Source: Paenimyroides baculatum
Lineage (GTDB): Bacteria > Bacteroidota > Bacteroidia > Flavobacteriales > Flavobacteriaceae
NCBI RefSeq assembly: GCF_008629655.1
Contig: NZ_VWSG01000001.1
Coordinates: 248,001-312,000, forward strand
Reading direction: 5' to 3'
DNA length: 64,000 nucleotides
In this document: positions 1-9,300 of the stretch, in pieces
How the letters are laid out: each line of letters begins with the position of its first letter
Position numbering within the stretch: the first letter of the stretch is position 1
Notes under the pieces: generated by a model
The model's input: the letters and a program-made list of their open reading frames with translations, nothing else
What the model was told of the DNA's origin: nothing
Databases searched by the model: none
Program-made: the position numbers and the translations under genes

Positions 1-363
1 GCAACTTCTAGCTTCAATCATGGCTGCAAAAAGTAAACGATCAATAAAAGCATCGTTTCTAGAACCATCTTTACGCATAAATTTAAACAATTGGTTCACG
101 TAATCGTCTTTACGTTCGCGCCCAAAAGTAAAACCACGTTGTTTAATAATATCGTGCACCATTTTAAAATGTTCCATTTCTTCAATAGCAATTTCGGTCA
201 TCGCAGTAACTAAATCTTCATGTTCAGAATTGTACGTAAGAATGGTAATGGCATTGGTAGCCGCTTTTTGTTCGCACCACGCATGATCGCTTAAAATTTC
301 TTCTAAATTATCTTCGGCAATATTTGCCCATCGTGGATCGGTTAACAATTTAAGTCCTAACAT
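1..363 (-). CDS. miaE: tRNA-(ms2io6A)-hydroxylase MiaE, 3' part outside window
   Basis: The 121 visible N-terminal codons read leftward from an ATG at 363 and run off the left edge. The translation (MLGLKLLTDPRWANIAEDN at the start, then an SDHAWCEQKAA segment and EEMEHFKMVH) matches the MiaE family. MiaE is a ferritin-like diiron monooxygenase that hydroxylates the isopentenyl group of modified A37 in tRNAs reading UNN codons. The Glu and ExxH residues expected to bind iron are present in the visible helices. The gene is divergent from the glycosyltransferase at 439, with 75 bases between them. Only the C-terminal portion is missing, so the family call is fairly secure. Confidence 0.85.
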   Translation of the reverse strand, partial: MLGLKLLTDPRWANIAEDNLEEILSDHAWCEQKAATNAITILTYNSEHEDLVTAMTEIAIEEMEHFKMVHDIIKQRGFTFGRERKDDYVNQLFKFMRKDGSRNDAFIDRLLFAAMIEARSC

Positions 364-438
364 AAACCTTAATTTCTGCAAATTTACAAATTAATTGCAC
401 AGTTAGTATCTTTTACATTTTACTTCGATATTTGCTTT

Positions 439-1656
439 ATGAAATTACGTGTTTTAATAATTGGTTTGGTTTGGCCCGAACCTACTTCGTCGGCAGCTGG
501 TTGGCGCATGTTGCAACTGATTGATGAATTGAAGAAAATATCAAACGATATTCATTTTGCCTGTGCAGCATCTAAATCTGTTTCTTCTCATCCGTTAGAC
601 GAGTTGAATGTTATTACGCACGATATTGTTTTAAACGATTCGTCTTTTAATGATTTTATTGCCGGTCTAATTCCAGATGTTGTTGTCTACGACCGATTTA
701 TTACCGAAGAACAATTTGGCTGGCGCGTAAAACAGCTTTTTCCGAATATAGTATCGGTTTTAGATACCGAAGATCTGCATTTTGTTCGCAGATCTCGAAC
801 TACGGCTTTTAAGACAAATACAGAAGTGAATTATGATACGGCTGATTGTTACAGAGAATTATCGTCAATTTATCGATCTGATTTATCGATCATTATTTCA
901 AAATTTGAGTATGATTTGCTGATCAATCATTTCAATATTCCTTCAAAACAATTGTTATATCTGCCTTTTATTGAAACCAAAATTTCTAACGAAACACAAG
1001 AGAAACTACCTGATTTTAATAGCCGGAAAGATTTTATGTTTATTGGTAATTTTATTCATGAACCAAATTATCAAACAGTACTTCAGCTTAAAAAAATATG
1101 GACATCAATTAAAAAACGATTGCCAAATACTCAGCTTCATATTTATGGCGCGTATGCATCGCAAAAAGCACTTCAGTTAAACAACGCAAACGATGGTTTC
1201 ATCATTAAAGGAAAAGCCGATGATGTGAATGAAATCATGCAAAAATATCGAGTTTTGGTTGCACCAATTCCATTTGGTGCGGGTTTAAAAGGCAAATTTG
1301 TTGATGGTTTTAGAAACGCATTGCCAAGCGTAACTTCTAAAATCGGAGCAGAAGGAATGTCTGCTGAAAATTGGGGTGGATTTATTGCCGTAAACGAAAC
1401 AGATTTTGTTGATGCTGTTTGCAAATTGTACGGAGATGAAACGGAGTGGAATAGGGCAGTAGCAAACGGATTTGATATTTTAAACAATCAGTTTTCTGAA
1501 AGAATTTGGAGCGGAATTTTAAAAGATACTGTTTTGAAAATTTATGCAAATACCGAAACTCATAGAAGCAATTTATTCATTCAAAAAATACTGTGGCAGA
1601 ATGGTTTACAGGCTGTTAAGTACATGAGTTTGTGGATCGAACAAAAAAATAAATAG
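439..1656 (+). CDS. Glycosyltransferase, GT-B fold (family 1/4-like)
   Basis: This 405-residue protein has a GT-B layout. The N-terminal Rossmann half opens with MKLRVLIIGLVWPEPTSSAAG, a typical donor/acceptor loop entry. The C-terminal half contains KDFMFIGNFIHEPN, the segment VLVAPIPFGAGLKGKFVDGF and an AEGMSAENWGG stretch, which resemble the nucleotide-sugar binding region of GT4-type enzymes. The acceptor sugar cannot be deduced. It is a single gene with no polysaccharide cluster around it, so a role in envelope glycan or protein glycosylation is inference. It has no signal peptide and is presumably cytoplasmic or membrane-associated. Confidence 0.75.
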   Translation: MKLRVLIIGLVWPEPTSSAAGWRMLQLIDELKKISNDIHFACAASKSVSSHPLDELNVITHDIVLNDSSFNDFIAGLIPDVVVYDRFITEEQFGWRVKQLFPNIVSVLDTEDLHFVRRSRTTAFKTNTEVNYDTADCYRELSSIYRSDLSIIISKFEYDLLINHFNIPSKQLLYLPFIETKISNETQEKLPDFNSRKDFMFIGNFIHEPNYQTVLQLKKIWTSIKKRLPNTQLHIYGAYASQKALQLNNANDGFIIKGKADDVNEIMQKYRVLVAPIPFGAGLKGKFVDGFRNALPSVTSKIGAEGMSAENWGGFIAVNETDFVDAVCKLYGDETEWNRAVANGFDILNNQFSERIWSGILKDTVLKIYANTETHRSNLFIQKILWQNGLQAVKYMSLWIEQKNK

Positions 1657-1732
1657 CTTTTTTTTTAATGTTAACTTTTTGAAGATTAATCAAATAAAGC
1701 TGTATCTTTAAGAAAAGAAAATTCAAATTGTT

Positions 1733-2992
1733 ATGGAAAATCCGTTAGTAAATCAGATCAAACAGTACATTTCGCCCGACTTTATTTCAAGTTTGGCTGT
1801 TAGTACAAACGAAACAGAAGCATCAATAAACAATGCTTTTGATGTTGCCATTCCGGCACTACTTTTAAAAATGCATCATAAAGGCGATGCGTATTTAAGA
1901 TCAATGTTTAGCGAAATTCAGAATGTTTTTGCAAACTCTGTAAACGAATTCGAGTTTAAATTAGAAAAAACAGCTTCTTATTTAGACGATTTTTTGGGAA
2001 CAGATAAGCAGGAATTTGTAGAAAGAATTTCGGCGTTTTCAAACATTTCTCAAACATCGGCACATAGCGTATTAAAAACTGCGTTTTTGGGAATTATCGA
2101 TTATTATAAAGGCTTGGATGCCAACTTCGATCTTTCAACAATAAATGGCGTCATGTCAAACAATCTAACTTCATTAAAATCTATGATTCCTGTAGGTTTT
2201 GGATCGTTAGGTACCGTAGATTCTACAATTAATCAGCCAACTGCTGTGCGCATGGAAGAACGCGAACATGCCGATGCCGTGATTAATAATGTGGTGAACA
2301 ATAACGAGAAAGATCAGTTTAAAACCAACGAATCGCCTTACGCAGATCCACAAAAAGATAAAAGCGGAAACATGTTGAAATACATTTTAATTCCGCTGCT
2401 TTTGGGAATTGTGCTGATCTTCTTTTTGTATCGCGGCTGTAACCGAGAAGTTACAATAGAAGAATCGGTTGTTAAAGATACCATTCAAAACGATACATCT
2501 ACCACGGTAACTACAACCCGAACAACGAAGGAAATTGTAGTGAACGATCAGGTAAAACTGAATGCTTACAGCGATGGAATAGAAGATCAAATGGTTGCTT
2601 TTTTAAATAAAGGCGAATACAAAACCATGAACGAAGATCAGTTGAAAGATAAGTGGTTTAATTTCGATGATTTAAATTTTGAACATAACACCGCAAATGT
2701 TTTACCAGAATCACAAAAGCAGTTAGATAACATTGCACAAATTTTAACGGCTTATCCTGAACTAAAAGTGAAAATTGGTGGTTATACCGATAAAACCGGT
2801 GACGAAGCCATAAATAAAAAGGTTTCAACAGACCGAGCTATGGCTGTTAAAAAGTTTTTAGAAGGTAAAGGTTTAGGCAAGCAGGTTGTTGGTGCCGAAG
2901 GTTATGGATCTGAATTTGCAGTTCATCCGGCAGATGCATCAGAAGAATTAAGACTTACCGATAGAAAAGTAGCATTAAGTATAAGAAATTAG
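1733..2992 (+). CDS. DUF937-like / OmpA-domain envelope protein
   Basis: This is a 419-residue protein in three parts. Residues 1 to about 160 form an alpha-helical region resembling DUF937 (YidB-like). A single membrane segment lies at about 216-233 (KYILIPLLLGIVLIFFLYRG). After a Thr-rich linker, residues about 309-419 form an OmpA-like peptidoglycan-binding domain (GGYTDKTGDEAINKKVSTDR, with a final TDRKVALSI). The arrangement suggests a cytoplasmic N-terminus and a periplasmic domain gripping peptidoglycan, although the topology is inferred. A GC-rich hairpin with a T-run follows at 3002. The following small gene duplicates the membrane module of this protein. Confidence 0.8.
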   Translation: MENPLVNQIKQYISPDFISSLAVSTNETEASINNAFDVAIPALLLKMHHKGDAYLRSMFSEIQNVFANSVNEFEFKLEKTASYLDDFLGTDKQEFVERISAFSNISQTSAHSVLKTAFLGIIDYYKGLDANFDLSTINGVMSNNLTSLKSMIPVGFGSLGTVDSTINQPTAVRMEEREHADAVINNVVNNNEKDQFKTNESPYADPQKDKSGNMLKYILIPLLLGIVLIFFLYRGCNREVTIEESVVKDTIQNDTSTTVTTTRTTKEIVVNDQVKLNAYSDGIEDQMVAFLNKGEYKTMNEDQLKDKWFNFDDLNFEHNTANVLPESQKQLDNIAQILTAYPELKVKIGGYTDKTGDEAINKKVSTDRAMAVKKFLEGKGLGKQVVGAEGYGSEFAVHPADASEELRLTDRKVALSIRN

Positions 2993-3001
2993 TAAAAGAA
3001 G

Positions 3002-3028
3002 GCAACATTTTAAATGTTGCTTTTTTTA
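3002..3028 (+). terminator. Rho-independent terminator
   Basis: A nine-pair stem GCAACATTT/AAATGTTGC with a minimal loop is followed by seven T, ten bases after the stop codon of the DUF937/OmpA gene. Confidence 0.8.
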
Positions 3029-3079
3029 TTTTCGGTTAATATTTTAGACGAACTAATAAAATATGCTGAAAAAAGATAG

Positions 3080-3087
3080 TATATTTG
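3080..3087 (+). promoter_or_regulatory. Bacteroidota -7 promoter element
   Basis: TATATTTG matches the TAnnTTTG consensus 43 bases before the start of the 93-residue membrane protein. This shows the small gene has its own promoter after the upstream terminator. Confidence 0.55.
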
Positions 3088-3129
3088 CGCTGTTTTAATA
3101 TAACAGAATACTAAATAACTATAAATATT

Positions 3130-3411
3130 ATGAGTCATAACGGTCAAGACAAAAGCGGAAATGCACTTAAATACAGTCTAATTCCTTTGATGTTAGGAGT
3201 AGTGTTGATTTTCTTTATTCACAGAAGTTGCGATACTGCACTTTTTGATCCTACACCACAAAAAGGAACAAAATCAATTGTTGTAGAAGAAGAACTTTCG
3301 CCAGAGCAACCATTGGTTAAACAAGATACAACAAGTACAGTTACTACAGTTACGGCAACAGAGCCTGCTGCAGAAACAGTTGCAAAAGATACTGTACAAG
3401 CTGCAAAATAA
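3130..3411 (+). CDS. Small single-span membrane protein, module-duplicate of upstream gene
   Basis: This 93-residue protein begins MSHNGQDKSGNALKYSLIP and contains one membrane helix (about residues 15-32), followed by a Thr/Val/Glu-rich tail. Residues 7-35 align closely with residues 209-236 of the DUF937/OmpA protein just upstream. Both read DKSGN-LKY-LIP-LLG-VLIFF--R-C, and both are followed by a KDT..TSTVTT linker. It therefore looks like a copy of only the membrane-plus-linker module, without the DUF937 and OmpA domains. No known function. It has its own promoter and terminator, so it is probably expressed. Confidence 0.7.
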   Translation: MSHNGQDKSGNALKYSLIPLMLGVVLIFFIHRSCDTALFDPTPQKGTKSIVVEEELSPEQPLVKQDTTSTVTTVTATEPAAETVAKDTVQAAK

Positions 3412-3427
3412 TTTTAGTTTACACGAT

Positions 3428-3466
3428 AAAAAAAGTCCACTTCGTAATTGAAGTGGACTTTTTTTA
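3428..3466. terminator. Bidirectional terminator
   Basis: The perfect stem AAAAGTCCACTTC/GAAGTGGACTTTT has A and T runs on both sides. It lies between the convergent 93-residue gene (+) and the dipeptidase (-) and can serve both. Confidence 0.85.
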
Positions 3467-4852
3467 TTTAGACATTTCTGTAAAATACTTGTAAAACAAC
3501 GGAATAGTTTCAATACCTTTTAAGTAATTAAAGATACCGTAATGTTCGTTTGGTGAGTGTATCGCGTCAGAATCCAGACCAAAGCCCATCATAATGGTTT
3601 TCGATTTTAATTCTTTTTCGAATAAAGCCACAATTGGAATTGATCCACCTGAACGAACTGGAATTGGCGTTACGCCGAAAGATTCACTGTAAGCTTTTGA
3701 TGCAGCCTGATATCCAACAGAATCAATAGGTGTAACATAACCTTGTCCGCCATGATGTGGTTTCACAACAACTTTAACCGATGCCGGTGCAATGCTTTCA
3801 AAATGTTTTTTGAATAATTCGGTGATTTCTTCCCAATCTTGATTAGGAACCAAACGCATAGAAATTTTTGCAAATGCTTTAGATGCTATAACCGTTTTTG
3901 CGCCTTCGCCAGTGTATCCGCCCCAAATTCCGTTAACATCTAACGTTGGTCTTATCGAATTTCGTTCGTTGGTTGTGTAACCGGCTTCACCGTGAATTTC
4001 TTTAATATCCAATGCTTTCTTGTAATCGTCTAATGAAAAAGGACGTTTTCCCATTTCATCGCGTTCTTCTTTTGATAATTCTTCCACTTTATCATAAAAA
4101 CCTGGAATGGTGATATGATTGTTTTCGTCGTGTAACGAAGCAATCATTTGTGCAAGAATATTTATTGGGTTGGCAACAGCACCGCCGTATAAGCCCGAAT
4201 GTAAATCACGATTTGGACCCGTAACTTCAACCTCTACATAGCTTAAACCACGTAAACCTGTGGTGATTGATGGTTGTGTGTTAGAAATCATTCCGGTATC
4301 AGAAATCAAAATTACATCGTTCTTTAATTTTTCCTGATTTCTTTCAACAAACCAAGCCAAAGATGCCGATCCAACTTCTTCTTCGCCTTCAATCATAAAC
4401 TTAACGTTACAAGGCAACGTATCGGTCTGCATCATTAATTCCAATGCTTTAACGTGCATAAACATCTGACCTTTATCATCACAAGCACCACGCGCAAAAA
4501 TAGCTCCGTCTGGGTGTAATTCCGTTTTCTTGATAATTGGCTCAAAAGGTGGAGAATCCCATAATTCAATAGGATCTGCCGGTTGCACATCATAATGTCC
4601 GTAAACTAAAACAGTTGGCAGGTTGTCGTTAATGTGTTTTTCGCCATAAACGATCGGATAACCCGGAGTTTCGGAGATTTCTACTTTATCGCATCCGGCT
4701 TTTTCTAAAAATTCTTTTACCTTATCGGCAGTATTTAAAACATCTTGAGAATAGGCGCTATCGGCACTTACCGAAGGGATTTTTAACAAGTCAATTAGCT
4801 CATTAATAAAACGTTCCTTATTTTGTTGAACGTAATTTTTTATTACTTCCAT
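3464..4852 (-). CDS. M20 family dipeptidase
   Basis: This 462-residue zinc metallopeptidase is of the M20A/ArgE-DapE-carnosinase type. The metal and catalytic motifs are visible in order: YGHYDVQPADP (His ligand and catalytic Asp), ARGACDDKGQM (bridging Asp), EGEEEVGS (catalytic Glu and Glu ligand), and late in the protein an IHSPNE segment with the last His ligand. The insert between them (TGLRGLSYVEVEVTGPNRDLHSG) is the dimerisation domain. It has no signal peptide, so it probably cleaves di- or tripeptides in the cytoplasm. It is monocistronic, lies divergently from tRNA-Leu and ends at a shared terminator. Confidence 0.9.
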   Translation of the reverse strand: MEVIKNYVQQNKERFINELIDLLKIPSVSADSAYSQDVLNTADKVKEFLEKAGCDKVEISETPGYPIVYGEKHINDNLPTVLVYGHYDVQPADPIELWDSPPFEPIIKKTELHPDGAIFARGACDDKGQMFMHVKALELMMQTDTLPCNVKFMIEGEEEVGSASLAWFVERNQEKLKNDVILISDTGMISNTQPSITTGLRGLSYVEVEVTGPNRDLHSGLYGGAVANPINILAQMIASLHDENNHITIPGFYDKVEELSKEERDEMGKRPFSLDDYKKALDIKEIHGEAGYTTNERNSIRPTLDVNGIWGGYTGEGAKTVIASKAFAKISMRLVPNQDWEEITELFKKHFESIAPASVKVVVKPHHGGQGYVTPIDSVGYQAASKAYSESFGVTPIPVRSGGSIPIVALFEKELKSKTIMMGFGLDSDAIHSPNEHYGIFNYLKGIETIPLFYKYFTEMSK

Positions 4853-4913
4853 TGTATGAATTGAATGATTGCAGTTGATTAGAACAAATATAATGATAAA
4901 AATTTAATGAAAT

Positions 4914-4947
4914 TTTGTTGCAGAATAAAAAAGCATTTGTATATTTG
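4914..4947 (+). promoter_or_regulatory. Promoter of tRNA-Leu
   Basis: TTTTGTTG (ending at 4920) acts as the -33 element. It lies 19 bases before TATATTTG (4940-4947), which fits the Bacteroidota consensus TTG-N17-23-TAnnTTTG. The tRNA starts 40 bases downstream. Confidence 0.75.
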
Positions 4948-4986
4948 CAACGTCTTAAAAGAACAATAGTTCTTAACAAAAACGCC

Positions 4987-5068
4987 GCGGGTATGGTGAA
5001 ATTGGTAGACACGCCAGACTTAGGATCTGGTGCCGCAAGGTGTGAAGGTTCGAGTCCTTTTACCCGCA
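4987..5068 (+). tRNA. tRNA-Leu (anticodon UAG)
   Basis: The acceptor strands GCGGGTA (4987-4993) and TACCCGC (5061-5067) pair perfectly, followed by discriminator A. The anticodon arm CCAGA-CTTAGGA-TCTGG gives anticodon TAG, reading CUN leucine codons. A T-arm with TTCGAGT is present, and a variable arm is visible as expected for class II tRNA-Leu. The terminal CCA is not encoded (ACA follows). Confidence 0.95.
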
Positions 5069-5070
5069 CA

Positions 5071-5106
5071 AAAACCTCTGATTCATTTGAATTGGAGGTT
5101 TTTTAT
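5071..5106 (+). terminator. Terminator of tRNA-Leu
   Basis: The stem AAAACCTC/GAGGTTTT has a further ATTC/GAAT pairing inside and a trailing T-run. It begins three bases after the tRNA discriminator base. Confidence 0.75.
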
Positions 5107-5172
5107 TTTGATCTAATTACTTCTTACTATACTAAAACAAAATCTTAAAACGTTAATGTTAAAAAAATACAT

Positions 5173-5940
5173 ATGCGTTTAATTTTATTGCTGTTTTGCT
5201 TGATAACTTTTAAAGGGTTTTCGCAGCAAAAACAAAGTTTCTATTTTAATTATAATGAAAGCGAATTTACTGAAATCGAAAGACAAAAGATCGATGATTG
5301 GATAAAAATTCATCCAAATCTAACTGTTTTAAAGGTTGAAGGTTTTTGTGATTGGGTAGGAAATAATCAGTACAATAATGAACTTTCTGATAAAAGAATC
5401 AATGCTGTTTTAAGCTATTTAACTGGGAAAGTTAAAATTGATCAGGCAATTAAAACAAAATCTTTTGGAAAAGAATTTAAACAAAACGAAGTCCAAGATT
5501 TGAATAGAAGGGTTGATGTTTATTTTACTTATTTGAAAGATCAAGACAATTCAGAAAAAAATCTCGATAAGGAACTATATTCTGCTAAAGTTGGTGAGAA
5601 AATAAATTTAAAAAACCTAAATTTTAATGGAGGAACAGCAGTTTTTAAATCTCATTCATACCCTGTTCTAAAGGAATTGTTAGAAACAATGAGATCAAAT
5701 CCTAATCTCAAAATAGAAATTCAAGGTCATATTTGTTGCTATACTGAATCAAATGATCATGATGTTTCTGGTAAAAGAGCTTTAGCGGTTTATAACTATC
5801 TTATTAAAAGCGGAATCGATAAAAAAAGGTTAAAGTATAAAAGTTTTGGTGGATCGAAACCTATTTATGCAATTCCTGAACAAAACGAAGAAGAACGGGA
5901 AGCTAATCGCAGGGTTGAAATTTTAATCTTAGAAAAATAA
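5173..5940 (+). CDS. Protein with two OmpA-like domains
   Basis: This 255-residue exported protein has a signal peptide (MRLILLLFCLITFKGFSQQ). Two successive OmpA-like folds follow: residues about 22-118 (KVEGFCDWVGNNQYNNELSD, then NRRVDVYF) and about 145-255 (IEIQGHICCYTESNDHD, then NRRVEILIL). There is no beta-barrel or lipobox, so it is probably a soluble periplasmic protein. In the second domain the usual TD of the GHTD-type motif is replaced by a paired Cys (HICCYTE), so peptidoglycan binding may be altered. The 92-residue gene behind it may be co-transcribed. Confidence 0.75.
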   Translation: MRLILLLFCLITFKGFSQQKQSFYFNYNESEFTEIERQKIDDWIKIHPNLTVLKVEGFCDWVGNNQYNNELSDKRINAVLSYLTGKVKIDQAIKTKSFGKEFKQNEVQDLNRRVDVYFTYLKDQDNSEKNLDKELYSAKVGEKINLKNLNFNGGTAVFKSHSYPVLKELLETMRSNPNLKIEIQGHICCYTESNDHDVSGKRALAVYNYLIKSGIDKKRLKYKSFGGSKPIYAIPEQNEEEREANRRVEILILEK

Positions 5941-5988
5941 CAGCTTTTCTAGATACTTTTTAGTTACTTCGTACTTTAATTTTTTAAA

Positions 5989-6267
5989 ATGAAATTTACT
6001 TCAGACGAATACAATCTACTTAAAATTATAATTGCAAAGGTGCTGGAACAAAACAGTGCTTTTGCAGATAATGAAAATAAAACAAAATTATTGACAGATT
6101 TGCATGAACGATTGGGTCTTGAAAAAATAATATTGGGCGTTTATCTGCACGAACTGAATATGCAGATTAGAATGTATGTTAGTCAGAATGAATTGGCTGA
6201 TGATGTGAAAACTAAATTGGAAAATCTATCTGCGAAAATGAAACGAAAATCGCATTCTACTCGATAA
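5989..6267 (+). CDS. Small hypothetical protein
   Basis: I do not recognise this 92-residue protein. It is charged and predicted mostly helical (MKFTSDEYNLLKIIIAKVLE at the start), with no signal peptide, membrane segment or metal motif. It lies 48 bases after the double-OmpA gene, in the same direction. Codon use is like its neighbours. Confidence 0.55.
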   Translation: MKFTSDEYNLLKIIIAKVLEQNSAFADNENKTKLLTDLHERLGLEKIILGVYLHELNMQIRMYVSQNELADDVKTKLENLSAKMKRKSHSTR

Positions 6268-6326
6268 TTTTATCAAAACGAAGACATTGCACTTTAAATT
6301 TTCTTAAACAATCGCAATAACTGCCT

Positions 6327-6334
6327 TATCTTTG
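6327..6334 (+). promoter_or_regulatory. Bacteroidota -7 promoter element
   Basis: TATCTTTG matches TAnnTTTG and lies 20 bases before the AsmA-like start codon. No convincing TTG -33 element is found at the usual distance. Confidence 0.55.
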
Positions 6335-6354
6335 CAAAAATTGTATTGTTGTAA

Positions 6355-9300
6355 ATGAACACAAAAATAAAAAAAGGTCTTAAATATACCGGAATCACAC
6401 TGTTTGTGTTGATTGGTTTGGTGCTTATTGCACCACAGTTGTTTAAACCGCAAATAGAAAAAGCAGTAAAAGATGCAGCTGCCGAATTTGTTACTACTCC
6501 CGTAAATTTTACCGATTTAAACGTATCGTTTTTTACAAACTTTCCCAATTTAAGCGTTTCGTTAAAAGATTTAAGCATTAATGCGCCTAAAGAGTTTGGT
6601 AATCTTAAAACAGTTGAAAGTAATTCGGTCGATTTAGGGATCGATCTGTTCAGTCTGTTTTCAGATCAGATTAAGTTTACAAAATTGTATGTAAACGAAG
6701 GAAAATTTAATGTGGTAACCGATAGTCTGGGCAATTTTTCGTTCGCTATTTTTAAATCTTCCGACGAACCTTCTACAGACAGTTCTTTCTCTTTGGCGTT
6801 GAATAAAATTCACGTTAAAAACACCGATGTACTGTATCAGGACGATCAATCTAAAATAAAAATTCAGACCAAAAATACCAACATCAGCGGAAATGTGCAG
6901 GTAACCGACAAATACATTAATTTTGAAACCGAAGCCGATATAAAATCTCTGTTTTTTGGGTTAGATAAAAGCATTTTGGTCGATCATAAACCGTTAAAAG
7001 GAACCATAAATACCAAGGTGAATTTGGATCCTGTTTCTGTTGAGTTCAATAAAAGCGAATTGCTTTTGGCGAATTTACCGTTGAATGTTCTGGGAAAAGT
7101 AGCAGTTCTTGAAAAAGGAATCGATTTTAATTTAGATGTAAAATCTAATAATGCGTCGCTTGAAAATCTGTTTTCGCTTGTTCCGCAGGAATATCAGAAA
7201 TGGTACGACGGAATGACTTTTAAAGGAACATCGAACATTTATTTGTTGTTAAAAGGATTAATGCAAGATAGCGTTTCAAATCCCGATTTAAATATTAAGC
7301 TCGATATCGCCAACGGATCGATCGCAGCTAAACAGTTTCAAAACATTCCGGTTGAAAATCTACACACAAAAACCGAACTTAACCTGCCACAGTTAAACCC
7401 CGATTCGTTAACGGTAACCATTCCCGATTTCGCGTTTAATCTGGGTAAAGGTCATGCAAAAGGCAAGGCTTTGTACAAATTTCCAATGTTTGTTGATGCC
7501 GATTTAAATGCTAATTTAAATGTTACGCAATTGTGGCAAACGCTTGCCATTTCGGGCATGCAACTAAAAGGCGATGTTGTTTTAAATGGATCTGCAAAAG
7601 GTAATTACACAACGAAATCTTTTAAAAACAAACAAGGGATTTTAATTACTGAAATTACCGAGATTCCTAAATTCAATGTTCAGGCAAACTGGACAAACGG
7701 TTATTTTAAATGGAGCGAAATGCCTTTGGCGATCGATTATTTAACCTTTGATTTGAATACAGAAAATACTAGTGGGAATTATAAAACTACCAAAGTAGAT
7801 CTTAAAAATATCGATATTAAAGCAGCAGATGATTACGTGAAAGGACGCTTGAAAATTGATAATTTAATCGATTTTAATACTGATACTGATCTGAAGGCTT
7901 TTGTAAATTTATCAAACGTTAAAAATATTTTTCCTATAAAAGAAGTCGATTTTGGCGGACAATTAACCGTTGATACCAAAGCAAAAGGTCGATTGGATCT
8001 GGATCGAAACAAAATTCCTGTTACAACATCAATCGTGAAGCTTAAAAACGGTTATCTGCGTTACAACAGCTTGCCTGATCTTCCGTTGGAAAAAATTAAT
8101 CTCGAAACGCATATTTCATCGCCACGTGGTTCGCTGAACGATTTGCGGGTAAATGTACTGCCAATTTCGTTTGTTCTTGCTAATGAACCTTTTATGGTTG
8201 ATGCCAATCTGTTCAATTTTAATAACCTTACATTCGATATCGGAACAAAAGGAAAACTGAATCTGGGCAATCTGTATAAGGTTTTTGCAATTGACGGATT
8301 GAGTGTTTCCGGACAGTTGGAAACCGATGTGAAATTGAAAGGAAAAGGTGGGGCAGATGATCCTTCGTCGCTTAACAACCGTGGTTTTGTATTGTTGAAG
8401 GATATTCATATTAAGTCTGAATTTTTTCCACACGATTTTGTTTTTACCGAAGGGAAATTCAAGTTCTTCCGAAAACAAATGAAGCTTGAAAATATTAAAA
8501 TGAACTACGCCAAACAAACGTTTGTGTTAAATGGCGATTTGGAAAATTATATCAATTATTTTCTAACTCCGAACGCTACATTAAAAGGAAAATTGGCGGT
8601 TACATCACAGTTTATCGATGTTAATTCGTTTATGTTGCCGGCAAATCCAAACGCATCAAAAACAACATCTGCATCAAATTCTGGTGGAAGTGTTGTTTTG
8701 GTTCCCGATAAAATTGATTTTGAATTAACGGCAAACGCTCAAAAAGTAAAGTTCAACGATTTACAGTTAGATAATTTAAGCGGTGTTTTAAAAGTGTTCG
8801 ATCAAAAATTGGCGTTGCACGAAGCAAAATTCGGTTTAATTGATACGCAGTTTTTGTTAAACGGAACGTATCAGCCAATAAACAGCAAACGCGCGTTGTT
8901 TGGTTTTGATATTGATGCGCAACAGTTCGATATTCAGAAAGCTTACAAACAATTGGCATTATTCCGCGAAATGGCTCCGGCTGCAGAAAGTGCTTCGGGG
9001 CAGGTTTCTTTGAAATATCAGTTGCAAGGCACGCTTAATCAGGAAATGTATCCGAATATGAAATCGATCAAAGGATCGGGTGATTTAATTTTAGAGAATA
9101 TTCAGTTTAAAGGTTTTAAATTGTTTAATGCGGTTGCAAGCGAAACAAAAACGGATGCTTTGCGCGATGCCAATGTGAAAAATGTGGTTGTTAAAACATC
9201 GATCGCCAATAATGTAATGACAATTGAACGTACAAAATTCAAGGTTGCAGGCTTTCGCCCGAGAGTGGAAGGTCAGGTTACGTTAGACGGGAAAATGAAT

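Noticed and set aside
1173-1487. 104-residue antisense ORF within the glycosyltransferase
   Set aside because: It lies fully opposite a well-supported gene, has no promoter and no recognisable domain, and reads as the shadow of the AT-rich coding strand.
4915-5148. 77-residue ORF across tRNA-Leu
   Set aside because: It translates the tRNA itself; the tRNA fold is perfect, so the ORF is an artefact.
8061-8517. Two overlapping antisense ORFs of over 100 residues in the AsmA-like gene
   Set aside because: Both lie opposite a continuous 1044-residue gene and have no domain, start context or promoter.
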